Source: Ignavibacteria bacterium
GTDB lineage: Bacteria; Bacteroidota; Ignavibacteria; OLB7
DNA length: 64,000 nucleotides
Direction of reading: 5' to 3'
Assembly: GCA_020635205.1 (NCBI GenBank)
Contig: JACKAE010000004.1
Coordinates: forward strand, 186,001-250,000
Position 1 is the first letter of the stretch. Each line of letters begins with the position of its first letter. The position numbers and the translations under genes are program-made. The notes under the pieces were generated by a model. The model was not told the origin of the DNA and searched no databases. It saw only the letters and a program-made list of their open reading frames with translations. Shown in pieces: positions 24,658 through 33,580 of the stretch.

Positions 24658-26142
24658 CTATTCAAGTCGGATTGATCTCAGTTTCAAAACTCCAGGGAGA
24701 TCAATCACTTTCAAAAAGAACATCCCACCTACTACAGCAGGGATAAGGATTACTCCCTCGAGTATCGGAGATAAATCGAACGAATACATCCCATAGATTC
24801 CAACGGCGAAGAAGAGAATACTCCCCCCAATTCGTGCCAAGGAATAGACTGCCTCGCGTCGCCAGACTGGGCTAAAAACCGTTAGCTGGTAGACGATCTT
24901 GCAGGCGACCGTAGCCATTTTGCCGAAGAGGATGCCGGGAAGCCCCCAGAAGGTCACCCCAATAATCTGTAAGATTAATGCTAAGATCAATGCTCCAATC
25001 GTCCCCCCCATTACTTGACGATGTTTGTTGATGCCGATCAGCGATTGATCGTAGAACATCACCATCAATTCAAAGAGGTTTGTGAGGGAGTAGATGCGAA
25101 GGATCCACGCACTGGAAACAAACTTTGGACCGAAGAGTGAGAGAATCGGCTCTGCAAAAATGAAGCAGAACACCCCAATCAGAATGCCGACACTCCCCAA
25201 GATTCTTGTGCCGATTGAGAGTATCCACTCTCCCCGCACATCTTTCCGTGTACCTCGCCAAGCCTGAGCAATTAGTGGCTGAAGTCCTACCCCAATTGTC
25301 GACGCGATAAAGGCAGTTCCACCAATCGGCAGAATTGCCGCCATGTAGCCACCTACGAAATCTTCTCCGAAAACTGCGTTAATTATCAGCGGCTCAACAC
25401 GACCGAAGACCTGTGCGGAGAGAACCATTAAGGCAATGGGAGAAGAACCGATTGCGACACGTTTTAGGTAACGGATGGGAACTCTTCGGGGGGAATTAGG
25501 TGTTTGTAGATAGCGTCGAAGAATCGGAATCGTAATAATCAAGAAACCGGGAACGTTTGCAACGAAGAAGGTGACAATCACCGAGATAACACTCTTAGCC
25601 GCAATCTGCGGTATTAAGAGCAGAGCGAGGATAAACAATCCCATATCGAGCACACCAACGCCAGCCGCCACCCACGTTCGTCCGGTATTACGCCAGATCA
25701 TCTCCATCACCTGCCGCATTCCGGGAAAACGACTTCCGATAAAGACCACGAACAACCCCGACAGAATTAAGTACCAATACTCCCCGTTACCGAAGGCAAA
25801 GGCAACCCCGAGCGTTACGATAGTAGCCAGAAGAAATGTCGGTATCCTGAGCGCAATTGCTGATGCGAAGGGAAACGAGGCGAAGTTTTTACTGACTGCC
25901 ACTTTTGGGAAGACGTAAGCGAAAATACCGAAGTCGAGAATTGCCGAACCGATGGTGGCGTAGGTCTGCATACAGAGACTGTAGGTATTCCACCCGTTAG
26001 GACCAAGTTTACGAGCAATCAACGGCCCCAAACCGAGAGCGAATAATCCAGTAAGCCCTTGTAGAAATATGGTTAGACTAATGTCTGACCCAACGCTAAC
26101 CCCTGAGAAGAACTTTCGGATTTTCATACGGCTGTTAAACAC
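24658..26142 (-). CDS. Polysaccharide flippase (Wzx-like, MATE/MOP superfamily)
   Basis: Predicted to move lipid-linked repeat units across the inner membrane. The 494-residue protein has about 12-14 hydrophobic helices and the usual N-terminal block LFALGLGPLIARKLGPNGWNTYSL, a version of the Wzx RxLGPxxxG signature. The start overlaps the upstream polymerase gene by 8 bases; an internal ATG at 26127 is an alternative that removes the overlap. Position between polymerase and glycosyltransferases fits a Wzx/Wzy pathway. Confidence 0.82.
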   Translation of the reverse strand: MFNSRMKIRKFFSGVSVGSDISLTIFLQGLTGLFALGLGPLIARKLGPNGWNTYSLCMQTYATIGSAILDFGIFAYVFPKVAVSKNFASFPFASAIALRIPTFLLATIVTLGVAFAFGNGEYWYLILSGLFVVFIGSRFPGMRQVMEMIWRNTGRTWVAAGVGVLDMGLFILALLLIPQIAAKSVISVIVTFFVANVPGFLIITIPILRRYLQTPNSPRRVPIRYLKRVAIGSSPIALMVLSAQVFGRVEPLIINAVFGEDFVGGYMAAILPIGGTAFIASTIGVGLQPLIAQAWRGTRKDVRGEWILSIGTRILGSVGILIGVFCFIFAEPILSLFGPKFVSSAWILRIYSLTNLFELMVMFYDQSLIGINKHRQVMGGTIGALILALILQIIGVTFWGLPGILFGKMATVACKIVYQLTVFSPVWRREAVYSLARIGGSILFFAVGIYGMYSFDLSPILEGVILIPAVVGGMFFLKVIDLPGVLKLRSIRLE

Positions 26143-27643
26143 TCTTAGACATTCCGACAGTTTCTATAGAACTTAGGTCACGCCGTCGCGAGAGAACTAT
26201 CCGTTCGTCAGCCAGCAAATAGTCGATGACAGCTAACGTAGAAGCGTAGAGTACAACGTGGATGTAGAGCGAAATGTTCTGCGCAGTAAGGTTTGCTACA
26301 AGAAGTCCAACAAGGCTACTAACAGCACCTACCAAAACCATACGCCGTTCGTACGATAACTGTCGGTAGCCCGAGAAAGGGATTCTGAACAACGGTGCAA
26401 AAAGTGTGAGGAGAAAGAATAGCCCAGCAGGCAGACCGAACTTATAGATTGGGAAGAGATAGCCGTTGTGAGTATATCCTGTTCTGTGTGAGTATCGAAC
26501 TGCAAGGTCGTAGAAGAGATAGCGCACACCGTAACCGTGGCCGATAACAGGTGAGTCCGGTATTCTCCGATTGATGAGCGTCTTTGCCTCGAGGATTCGT
26601 GACTGCAACGAGGCATCACCCGACAGTTTCTCCATCGTTGCAGCCCGCCCACCGATGTTTGCGAAGACCGATTCGATCATTGACGGAAAGAGGACGTAGG
26701 CCAGACCGATATTGATAATCGCAATTGCGATAAACGTTAAGAAGAACTTCACTGAGCGGGAAAAAGGGACAAAAGCCAAACCTGCCACAATCCCTGCCAT
26801 CGCCCCAACAACAGGTCCTCGCGAAAGGGAGATTACCAAACCGACTGCACCGAGCGAAAAGAGTCCAATGCCGACAATCCGCCACTTCCACTCCTTAGCG
26901 AACGTTACCCAAGCGGCCATCATGCAGACGAAGACAATTGAGAGGTGCTCAAAAATTGCTGAGCGGGCATTGACTTCACCGTAGGCCATCAACGACTGCA
27001 CAACCCGCTCCTGATAGTTCAGGAAGTTCATCACAACGTTGAAGACGGCCAGTACGGTAATCAACAACACCAAGCGGTAGACAGCACGATCATCCTTCAA
27101 AAATTTTCTGATTGGGAAGTAGATCAGAATCATAAAGAAAGAAGTGAACTCACGAACAAAGAACTTCATCTCTCCTTCGTGGAGAATCGTACTAATCAGT
27201 GCAATTGAAAGGCAAATTGTCACCGAAGCGAGGAGCATCCAATCAAACGTAGAGTGCACCAGTCGTTTCCGCTTGAAGAAGAGTTCACGGACAAACCAAA
27301 AGACGAGACCGGGGGGACCGTAAACCGAGTAGATCACCTCTTCGATTCCTATCGCGTCGTCGGCAGTTCGGACAACAAATGTAGCGAGGGCAAGAATGGC
27401 TAAGGCGATCCACACCTCTTCGTTGAGAACCATCAGCCAGACTGATGCGAGGAAAACCGCAACAATCAACATCATCACGCCAAACGGAAGCGCGACAACA
27501 GTCTGAGGAACCATTCTCTCGATATAGAGCGATGCGAGGAGAATAAAGGCTGTCAACGCGGCAACAATCGGGAACGACCCGAAGAAGAGGCGAGTATCCC
27601 CCCCATCAGTCTGAAATTGCCGCGACAACATTGAGTTTCTCAT
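26135..27643 (-). CDS. O-antigen ligase/polymerase family membrane protein (Wzy-like)
   Basis: Polytopic protein with about 10-12 helices and a large periplasmic loop. The block ISLSRGPVVGAMAGIV is the conserved arginine-containing segment of the Wzy_C/O-antigen ligase fold, followed by LINRRIPDSPVIGHGYG and SHRTGYTHNGYLFPIYKFGLP, where the HN motif is typical. As the only such gene in the locus it most likely polymerises repeat units, though ligation cannot be excluded. The ATG at 27643 overlaps the upstream stop by 4 bases (ATGA); a longer frame is rejected. 502 residues. Confidence 0.8.
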   Translation of the reverse strand: MRNSMLSRQFQTDGGDTRLFFGSFPIVAALTAFILLASLYIERMVPQTVVALPFGVMMLIVAVFLASVWLMVLNEEVWIALAILALATFVVRTADDAIGIEEVIYSVYGPPGLVFWFVRELFFKRKRLVHSTFDWMLLASVTICLSIALISTILHEGEMKFFVREFTSFFMILIYFPIRKFLKDDRAVYRLVLLITVLAVFNVVMNFLNYQERVVQSLMAYGEVNARSAIFEHLSIVFVCMMAAWVTFAKEWKWRIVGIGLFSLGAVGLVISLSRGPVVGAMAGIVAGLAFVPFSRSVKFFLTFIAIAIINIGLAYVLFPSMIESVFANIGGRAATMEKLSGDASLQSRILEAKTLINRRIPDSPVIGHGYGVRYLFYDLAVRYSHRTGYTHNGYLFPIYKFGLPAGLFFLLTLFAPLFRIPFSGYRQLSYERRMVLVGAVSSLVGLLVANLTAQNISLYIHVVLYASTLAVIDYLLADERIVLSRRRDLSSIETVGMSKSV

Positions 27644-28908
27644 GTTGAGGACGAGCTTTTTTTCTGAACTTGTAGCCGCACTTCTTGGTCTACAATCTTT
27701 CGGTAAGCACGGTAGCGTTCGTTCAACGAGCGACTCCAAGCAACGAATGCAATCATCAGATAGCTGATAATGATTGTCCCGAGGAAAGCCGAAGCCAACG
27801 CAATTGACCGTCGTGGCCGTGCTTTCTTCACTGGAGGAGTTGCCTCGTGAAGGAAGAGAAGTTGTGGAATGTCTCGCTGTTCGTCGAAGATTGTCTGCTG
27901 GTACATCGGCTCCACAATTGCCACCAACTGCGCGTTTACTTCGTAATCTTGCTTCAGCTTCGCATACTCAACAAGTGCGCTCGGGAGTGCGTTAACGGAA
28001 GGTCCAACACCTGCAGTTCCCCCCTCTAATCTCCTCCGCTCAGCTTCAAGCTCACGAAGCATTGTCTTCTGTTGAGCAACTCCCGGATCGTCAGCTCCCA
28101 ACATCTGCTCCATCATGTTGACAACTGCCCGCTGCGAGCTTTCGTTAACTCGCGCTTCAATCAGTGCTGTTGCAGTTGCCGAAAGCTGTGACTCTGGCTC
28201 GTAGATACTTGTGCGAGCCATATACTCCTGCATCTTCGCCGCAAGCGAACCCTGTTCGGCCTTAAGCTGATCGTATCGCTTTTCAATGAACTTGGTAATC
28301 GGCTCGGTCTCCTGACGATTTAACTCTTGCAAGAAACCGTTGGTGTAGCGAATAACATCGTTCGCCATCGATGCCGCTCGCTCCGGATCTGTATCGTAGA
28401 TACTTACGCTGATTGGCCCCTCCAAATCATTCTCAAACTCCATCCGAGAATCGAGTTCTCCGAGAACTTTGGGATAGTCGCTGCGGGGCACTTCGTAGAG
28501 ATCGTAGAGATTGTACTTGGCGACTAACGAGTCCTTCACCGCATCACTCGTCATCACCGAGAACGTTGTGTAGCCACTCTCAACCCCCCTCTTCCCAATC
28601 AACTTTGAAAGGGAAAACGATTTTAATCCCCCACCGACATCACCAATTAAGTTGTCGAGAGGTGTACCCGATTTTCTTGGTGGTACGGAGACTGCCGTTG
28701 CCATAAACTCCGGCTCGATATTCCAGGTGACATAGTACCACGTTGCAGCAGAGACGAGAATGGCAAGCAATAGTACCCACCACCACGTCCGGCGAATCAA
28801 TCTGTACTGTTCGAAGAGGATGATCTGTCCCGGAGGGAGTTCGGTAAGCAGCTCACGTGATTCACTCACCAAGACAACTTCCCCTTTCTTTTGATCGTGT
28901 GTATCCAT
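27640..28908 (-). CDS. Chain-length determinant protein (Wzz/GNVR type, no kinase)
   Basis: Inner-membrane polysaccharide co-polymerase. Helix 1 (WWWVLLLAILVSAATWYYV) is near 37-55, then a long periplasmic part with helical coiled-coil stretches (YDQLKAEQGSLAAKMQEYM; RELEAERRRLEGG), and helix 2 (ALASAFLGTIIISYLMIAF) near 370-388 preceded by the PKKARPRRS-like segment typical of GNVR proteins. The C-terminus is short and basic, with no Walker motifs or tyrosine cluster, so the BY-kinase of Wzc-type proteins is absent. The ATG at 28908 was chosen as the first ATG; an upstream TTG is possible. Confidence 0.85.
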   Translation of the reverse strand: MDTHDQKKGEVVLVSESRELLTELPPGQIILFEQYRLIRRTWWWVLLLAILVSAATWYYVTWNIEPEFMATAVSVPPRKSGTPLDNLIGDVGGGLKSFSLSKLIGKRGVESGYTTFSVMTSDAVKDSLVAKYNLYDLYEVPRSDYPKVLGELDSRMEFENDLEGPISVSIYDTDPERAASMANDVIRYTNGFLQELNRQETEPITKFIEKRYDQLKAEQGSLAAKMQEYMARTSIYEPESQLSATATALIEARVNESSQRAVVNMMEQMLGADDPGVAQQKTMLRELEAERRRLEGGTAGVGPSVNALPSALVEYAKLKQDYEVNAQLVAIVEPMYQQTIFDEQRDIPQLLFLHEATPPVKKARPRRSIALASAFLGTIIISYLMIAFVAWSRSLNERYRAYRKIVDQEVRLQVQKKSSSST

Positions 28909-28965
28909 AGTCTGAAGTAAAGCCAACTTTCTGCAACGATTCTATCAAACAATCTAAATCCCTCT

Positions 28966-30657
28966 CTACCTTGCCCCGACTGAAACCCCCAACCATAACT
29001 GCACCTGTTTTTCTACTCCGCTTCCCGCTCGATCAATACTCCTCGAGAAGAGATGGGATCGGAGATAAATGTTCCGAAGAACCTCGTAGTCAAGCCGCAC
29101 GTCAATTGACGTACTTTTCTCGAGGGTTCCGTCGAGAAACTCTACTTTCTCATTCGATGTCGAGTCATACGTCCTACGAATATCACCCCCAACATTCCGA
29201 ACTACTTGGCCATTCTCCACCACATTTGCCCCGTGTCGTCCGATGCCAAGCGTTATCTCGGCCCGCAAGTTTGAAATTGGCCAGAGTGTGACTTTCGATT
29301 CAAACAGCGAGGAGTTTGGGTCAAGACCAGAAGCAGCCATTCCTGAACCATCGTGGACGTAAGAATTCAACGTTTTGAAGTGAGAGTAGACGTAGGGTTC
29401 CAGTCGTGTGTAGGAGAGTCCGAAATCAAGCATTGGATCGAAGAGTCCTACAATATCTGCCGAGAGTCGCCACGCAGTCTTGTTCCCCCAAAATCCCTTC
29501 CCGATATTCGAGAAGATTAAGTCATCTAAGAGGAACTCACCTTCCAAAAAGATATGCTCGGGTAAACTCGCCGACAGGGCCGCGTACATCATCGAATTAT
29601 CTCGATCCCGAAGGTAGTGCTCTTGCGATTTAATGAAGTTCAAGGGATTAACGTATCCAATCTCAAGCTGACGGCCACTGTAAATCACTGCCTCGCCAAC
29701 TGAGAAACGAAGCCCGGCAAATGGACCAACGCTCAACAAGTGTGTGGCAAGATACTTCGATGGAATTTCCGCTCCGATTCCGACTGCTCGCCCTGTGGTG
29801 TCATCCAACAGAGAAGCATGTACGTGGGTGAAGGAGACCTTTCCTATTTGGCCACCGAGCCGGAAGTAGTCGGTGTTCGATGGGAGATCAGCTCCGAAGA
29901 GAAGCGTTCGCTTTCCACCGAGTCCGAGCCGAACCTGTTCGCGCCCAATCTCCGCAAAAAGTCCGTCGAATTCTGCGCGGAGGTGGGCTGAACCAAAATC
30001 AATATCACGCTGAGCCTGAATCACACCAAACTTGAAGGAACGTCCGTAGCGAGGGTCAACGCGAACCACAGTATCGTTTCCGACGATTGTACCATTTGTG
30101 GCACGCCCCGAAAATCCGATGTGGTTGAGTGCAGTCCCCCTGATCCTCACTCCCCCTTGAAAAATTGCAGCGGTTGTGTTCCGAACTTCGTCGTATCGAA
30201 CTTCGCCGTCGAGTACCGGATCGAGAAAGATTGTTGAGCGACTCGCCGTATCGTACCAGGCAATTCCAGTGAAGGGACGAGAGGTGAATGGAGCATCGAA
30301 AAACTCTTCTTGATCTGATGATAGAGGAATCACAACGACCCGTTTTTCCTCTCCAATATCAGCCCGAAGCTCCACCATCATCCACTTTGCTTGCTCGCGT
30401 GCTAACTCGGACAGTTCCTCGGCGGCGGCGGCCTCTTCAAGGAACTTGAGTGCAGACCTGCGGGAAATTGGCAAGTGCTCTGCTGGGAATGTTGGTATTG
30501 CTCCAGCGCGGTGGAACCGCTCCAACTGCAGAGTGGCTGGATGATCGAGCGGAAGCAGATCGGCTTGGGCTTCCGCCGACGTGGCTGACAGCAGAAGGAA
30601 CCCGAAAATGATAAACGTTCGAACCGGAATAGTATATCCTATCTGGAGAGAGATCAC
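28966..30657 (-). CDS. Outer-membrane capsule assembly protein, Wzi-like
   Basis: Predicted beta-barrel that binds or organises surface polysaccharide. A signal peptide (VRTFIIFGFLLLSATSAEAQA) is followed by the helical HLPISRRSALKFLEEA region seen in the Wzi family, then some 400 residues of alternating strands with many Tyr, Phe and Gly, including SGRQLEIGYVNPLNFIKSQEHYLRDRDN in two parts, which is the best-conserved family block (GNxxPxxF/Y-like). The last residues form a strand. Its ATG overlaps the exporter's stop by one base, so the two outer-membrane components are coupled. Confidence 0.8.
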   Translation of the reverse strand: MISLQIGYTIPVRTFIIFGFLLLSATSAEAQADLLPLDHPATLQLERFHRAGAIPTFPAEHLPISRRSALKFLEEAAAAEELSELAREQAKWMMVELRADIGEEKRVVVIPLSSDQEEFFDAPFTSRPFTGIAWYDTASRSTIFLDPVLDGEVRYDEVRNTTAAIFQGGVRIRGTALNHIGFSGRATNGTIVGNDTVVRVDPRYGRSFKFGVIQAQRDIDFGSAHLRAEFDGLFAEIGREQVRLGLGGKRTLLFGADLPSNTDYFRLGGQIGKVSFTHVHASLLDDTTGRAVGIGAEIPSKYLATHLLSVGPFAGLRFSVGEAVIYSGRQLEIGYVNPLNFIKSQEHYLRDRDNSMMYAALSASLPEHIFLEGEFLLDDLIFSNIGKGFWGNKTAWRLSADIVGLFDPMLDFGLSYTRLEPYVYSHFKTLNSYVHDGSGMAASGLDPNSSLFESKVTLWPISNLRAEITLGIGRHGANVVENGQVVRNVGGDIRRTYDSTSNEKVEFLDGTLEKSTSIDVRLDYEVLRNIYLRSHLFSRSIDRAGSGVEKQVQLWLGVSVGAR

Positions 30658-32489
30658 TAATTCGCACTCGAAATTTTGTTTACGATATCAACGATTGTGT
30701 TCGCAATAAAGAGAATGCTTCCAGCAATCGAGAGGATGGTTGCGGCCTGTTCAAGGGTCGATCTCGCCGGTGTATCCCGTTCACCCGGCACATAGATGTG
30801 ATCCCCAGATTCAACATCGGCTTGAATTCCATCCCAAACCCCCGTCCCAAACTTCTCGATCTGTACGCGGTTAGGGGCAGCAGCAGCAGTATAGCCTCCG
30901 GCCTGGGCTATATAGTAGTCGTATTTCTCACCCGGTGCATAGGTCACCCATCCCGGATGGCGAATACGGCCACTGATGTAGACTTGTCCCTTCTCACGCG
31001 GGATAGAAATTTCATCTCCACTCTGGAGGATCACATCTTTCGACGCATCCTTCTCCCTGAATATCGCGACAAAGTCGGCTGAGACAAGATTCTGCTGAAG
31101 TTGAAGATCGGCCCCATACCGGAGTGTGTCTTCAAGGTTAAGTGAACTGGTTGCCATGTGAACAATTGGGGGATCGCCAACCAATTGTTTCGGCCTAAGA
31201 TCCAACGGATCGGCAGGGCGACGGATGTACGATCCATTCAACGAGGCAAAGGGAGTAAAACCACCTGCGCGCTCGATCACTTGGCTCAAGCGGGTTTCAC
31301 CGGGAATAATCGGGAAGGTCTGCGGGAAGACAACCTCTCCCTGCACAGTTACAACACCAACGTTAGCTGCTTTGCTTCTCACATCGTTTGGAACAATAAT
31401 TTGATCGCCCGGCTTGAGTGTGAAGGACTTTACGTTGTTGTTATCGCTAAGGTCAATTGGGATGTTTTCACTTCCACTCCCATCACTTCGTACAACGTAG
31501 GCTTCTTTGGGGAGAGCGTCGTCATGTAATCCGGCTGACAGGTTGAGCAAAAGCTGAACGTTATCTCCCGGGCGGTAGCGCAGACCAACAATTGGATTGT
31601 TGACAGCACCGGCAATTGAGATTGTTGGGTTGAACTTATTCGACACCTCGACCATAATCTGGTCTCCCTCGCGCAGTGTCGGGTTATTGATGTCATCACC
31701 AAAAGCCTGATAGCGAATCAAATCTGCTTCGTCGGTAGTTCCATCAACATGCCTTATCTGCACCTTGCGAAGACTTCCACCAGCCTGCCCAATTCCAACA
31801 TTGCCGACAGTTCGCTGCGAACCATTTCCTAACAGTGTCTGCTTGCTTAACTCCAAGGCCTGTTTGTCAGCGCTGGCAAGTTCTTCGGGAATTCGGTTAG
31901 CCAAATCAATTGCCGTTGACACTCGGTCGGCTGAGGTAACTACGTAGCGACCGGGAGCATTTACTTCTCCACCAACGTTGATATAAATTGCGCGTGGTGC
32001 TTGCAGCGACACCTGAACGTTTCCGAATCCTGAGGATCGTTGACGGAAGATTACTTGGAGCGTATCTTCCAAATCGGCGAGGGTCATTCCATCGACGTTG
32101 ATTGGAGTAATTCCCCTCGGCAACACCAACTTGTTGTCCACCCCAACAACGATTGGGAAGGCAGTCAGATCGGTCGAGATCATCAGATAATCGTTCGGGC
32201 CAACGTAGTAATAGTCAGGATTGATCCGACGCTCGACAGGATTCAACTCAGGCATACTCGAAGTTGGGAACCGACTTGTCCCCTCCTCTTCTCCAAAAAT
32301 TGTCTTGATATCAGTCCCCGCAACAGGATTCTCCTTTGGCTGAGCCTGTAGCGGAAGAAAAATGGAACTGAAGAGAAGTATCGTAAGTACCGATGTGGAA
32401 AGCATCCAATATCTCATCGACTCCAACTGATCGTTAATCTTCATATAGACTCTATCTGCTCTCTTCGAAATCTGGGTTGACTGGATCAT
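30657..32489 (-). CDS. Polysaccharide export protein, Wza-like with SLBB domains
   Basis: Outer-membrane or periplasmic channel component for polysaccharide export. It has a signal-like segment (LSTSVLTILLFSSIFLPLQAQ, about 30-50), a Poly_export domain (YYVGPNDYLMIS through VDGMTLADLEDTL), then at least three SLBB repeats (AIYINVGGEVNAPGRY; TISIAGAVNNPIVGLRYRPG; VVTVQGEVVFPQTFPI; GQVYISGRIRHPGWVTY). No lipobox Cys is evident, unlike E. coli Wza, and a hydrophobic helix lies at the C-terminus. The start at 32489 is chosen for its ATGA overlap with wecB; ATGs 15 and 24 codons in give a shorter signal. Confidence 0.87.
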   Translation of the reverse strand: MIQSTQISKRADRVYMKINDQLESMRYWMLSTSVLTILLFSSIFLPLQAQPKENPVAGTDIKTIFGEEEGTSRFPTSSMPELNPVERRINPDYYYVGPNDYLMISTDLTAFPIVVGVDNKLVLPRGITPINVDGMTLADLEDTLQVIFRQRSSGFGNVQVSLQAPRAIYINVGGEVNAPGRYVVTSADRVSTAIDLANRIPEELASADKQALELSKQTLLGNGSQRTVGNVGIGQAGGSLRKVQIRHVDGTTDEADLIRYQAFGDDINNPTLREGDQIMVEVSNKFNPTISIAGAVNNPIVGLRYRPGDNVQLLLNLSAGLHDDALPKEAYVVRSDGSGSENIPIDLSDNNNVKSFTLKPGDQIIVPNDVRSKAANVGVVTVQGEVVFPQTFPIIPGETRLSQVIERAGGFTPFASLNGSYIRRPADPLDLRPKQLVGDPPIVHMATSSLNLEDTLRYGADLQLQQNLVSADFVAIFREKDASKDVILQSGDEISIPREKGQVYISGRIRHPGWVTYAPGEKYDYYIAQAGGYTAAAAPNRVQIEKFGTGVWDGIQADVESGDHIYVPGERDTPARSTLEQAATILSIAGSILFIANTIVDIVNKISSAN

Positions 32490-33580
32490 CGTGCGTTATC
32501 GTTCAAAAACTGATGTATGATACGTGCGATTCGCTCTGCCGCAATCCCATCCCAAAGAGGTGGACGGGTAAACGTGCTCGGTCTATCGCTACTGACAACG
32601 CCACGGATAGCCCGCTCTACTTGTGCCGGAAGCACCCCAACAATCATGTTCGTTCCCAACTCTACTGTGGAGGGACGCTCGGTCGATTCCCGAAGAGTTA
32701 CGCAGGGAACGCCAAGCCACGTCGTCTCCTCTTGTATCCCTCCTGAGTCAGTGATAACTCCACGAGCACCCCTTACAAGTGTGATAAACTCTCTGTATCC
32801 CGCAGGCTCTGTTAACTCCCAATTCGATTCACGGGATAGAGCCTCTGCAAGGCCGGACGAAGTGAGGATATTGTTTGTTCGTGGGTGAACTGGAAAGCGA
32901 ATTTTCATATCGCCCGCCCCACTGCGAATAGCGGTGAGCAGTCTTTCAAGCGATTCGTGGTCGTCGACGTTCGAAGGTCGGTGAAGTGTCAGGACGAGAT
33001 AGTCTTCCTCCACATCAGGGGGAGGTAATTCTCGTACCAAGGCTGCTAACGAGTCAATCATCGTATTCCCCACAAAGTGGATCGATGTTGGGTGAATACC
33101 CTCGCGCAGCAAATTTACTCGCCCACTCTCTTCGGTTACGAAGTGAAGATCGCAGATCGAATCGGTGATGACACGGTTGATCTCCTCCGGCATCTTTCGG
33201 TCGTGACTTCGCAAACCAGATTCAACGTGAGCAACAGGAATATGAAGTTTCTTGGCAACTACCGCAGCAGCCACCGTTGAGTTAATGTCACCGTAGACAA
33301 CTACCAGGTCGGGCTTCAGTGCTAAGCAAACATCACGCTCGAAGGCGATCATGATTTTTGCCGTCTGCTCTGCATGAGAGCCAGAACCAACATCGAGGTG
33401 AAGGTCGGGGGGAGCCATACCGAGGTCACTGAAGAAGACATCGGACATGTTAGCGTCGTAATGTTGCCCAGTATGTACAAGCAAATGCTCTACATCGGGA
33501 AGTCCTGAAAGTGTGGATGCAACTGGAGCAGCTTTCATGAAGTTTGGCCGTGCCCCGACGACTGAGATTACTCTCTTCAC
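32486..33580 (-). CDS. wecB: UDP-N-acetylglucosamine 2-epimerase (non-hydrolysing)
   Basis: Interconverts UDP-GlcNAc and UDP-ManNAc in the cytoplasm. The 364-residue protein carries VGARPNFMKAAP at 8-19, HTGQHYDANMSD at 36-47, VVYGDINSTVAAA, HVESGLRS, MPEEINR, TLHRPSNVDD and DSGGIQEETTWLGVP with LRESTERP, the complete family series. The start codon is GTG, overlapping the wecC stop, and a nine-G tract lies just before it. With wecC it would make UDP-ManNAcA, although epimerases of this fold also act on the UDP-GlcNAcA derivative (WbpI type). Confidence 0.93.
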   Translation of the reverse strand: MKRVISVVGARPNFMKAAPVASTLSGLPDVEHLLVHTGQHYDANMSDVFFSDLGMAPPDLHLDVGSGSHAEQTAKIMIAFERDVCLALKPDLVVVYGDINSTVAAAVVAKKLHIPVAHVESGLRSHDRKMPEEINRVITDSICDLHFVTEESGRVNLLREGIHPTSIHFVGNTMIDSLAALVRELPPPDVEEDYLVLTLHRPSNVDDHESLERLLTAIRSGAGDMKIRFPVHPRTNNILTSSGLAEALSRESNWELTEPAGYREFITLVRGARGVITDSGGIQEETTWLGVPCVTLRESTERPSTVELGTNMIVGVLPAQVERAIRGVVSSDRPSTFTRPPLWDGIAAERIARIIHQFLNDNAR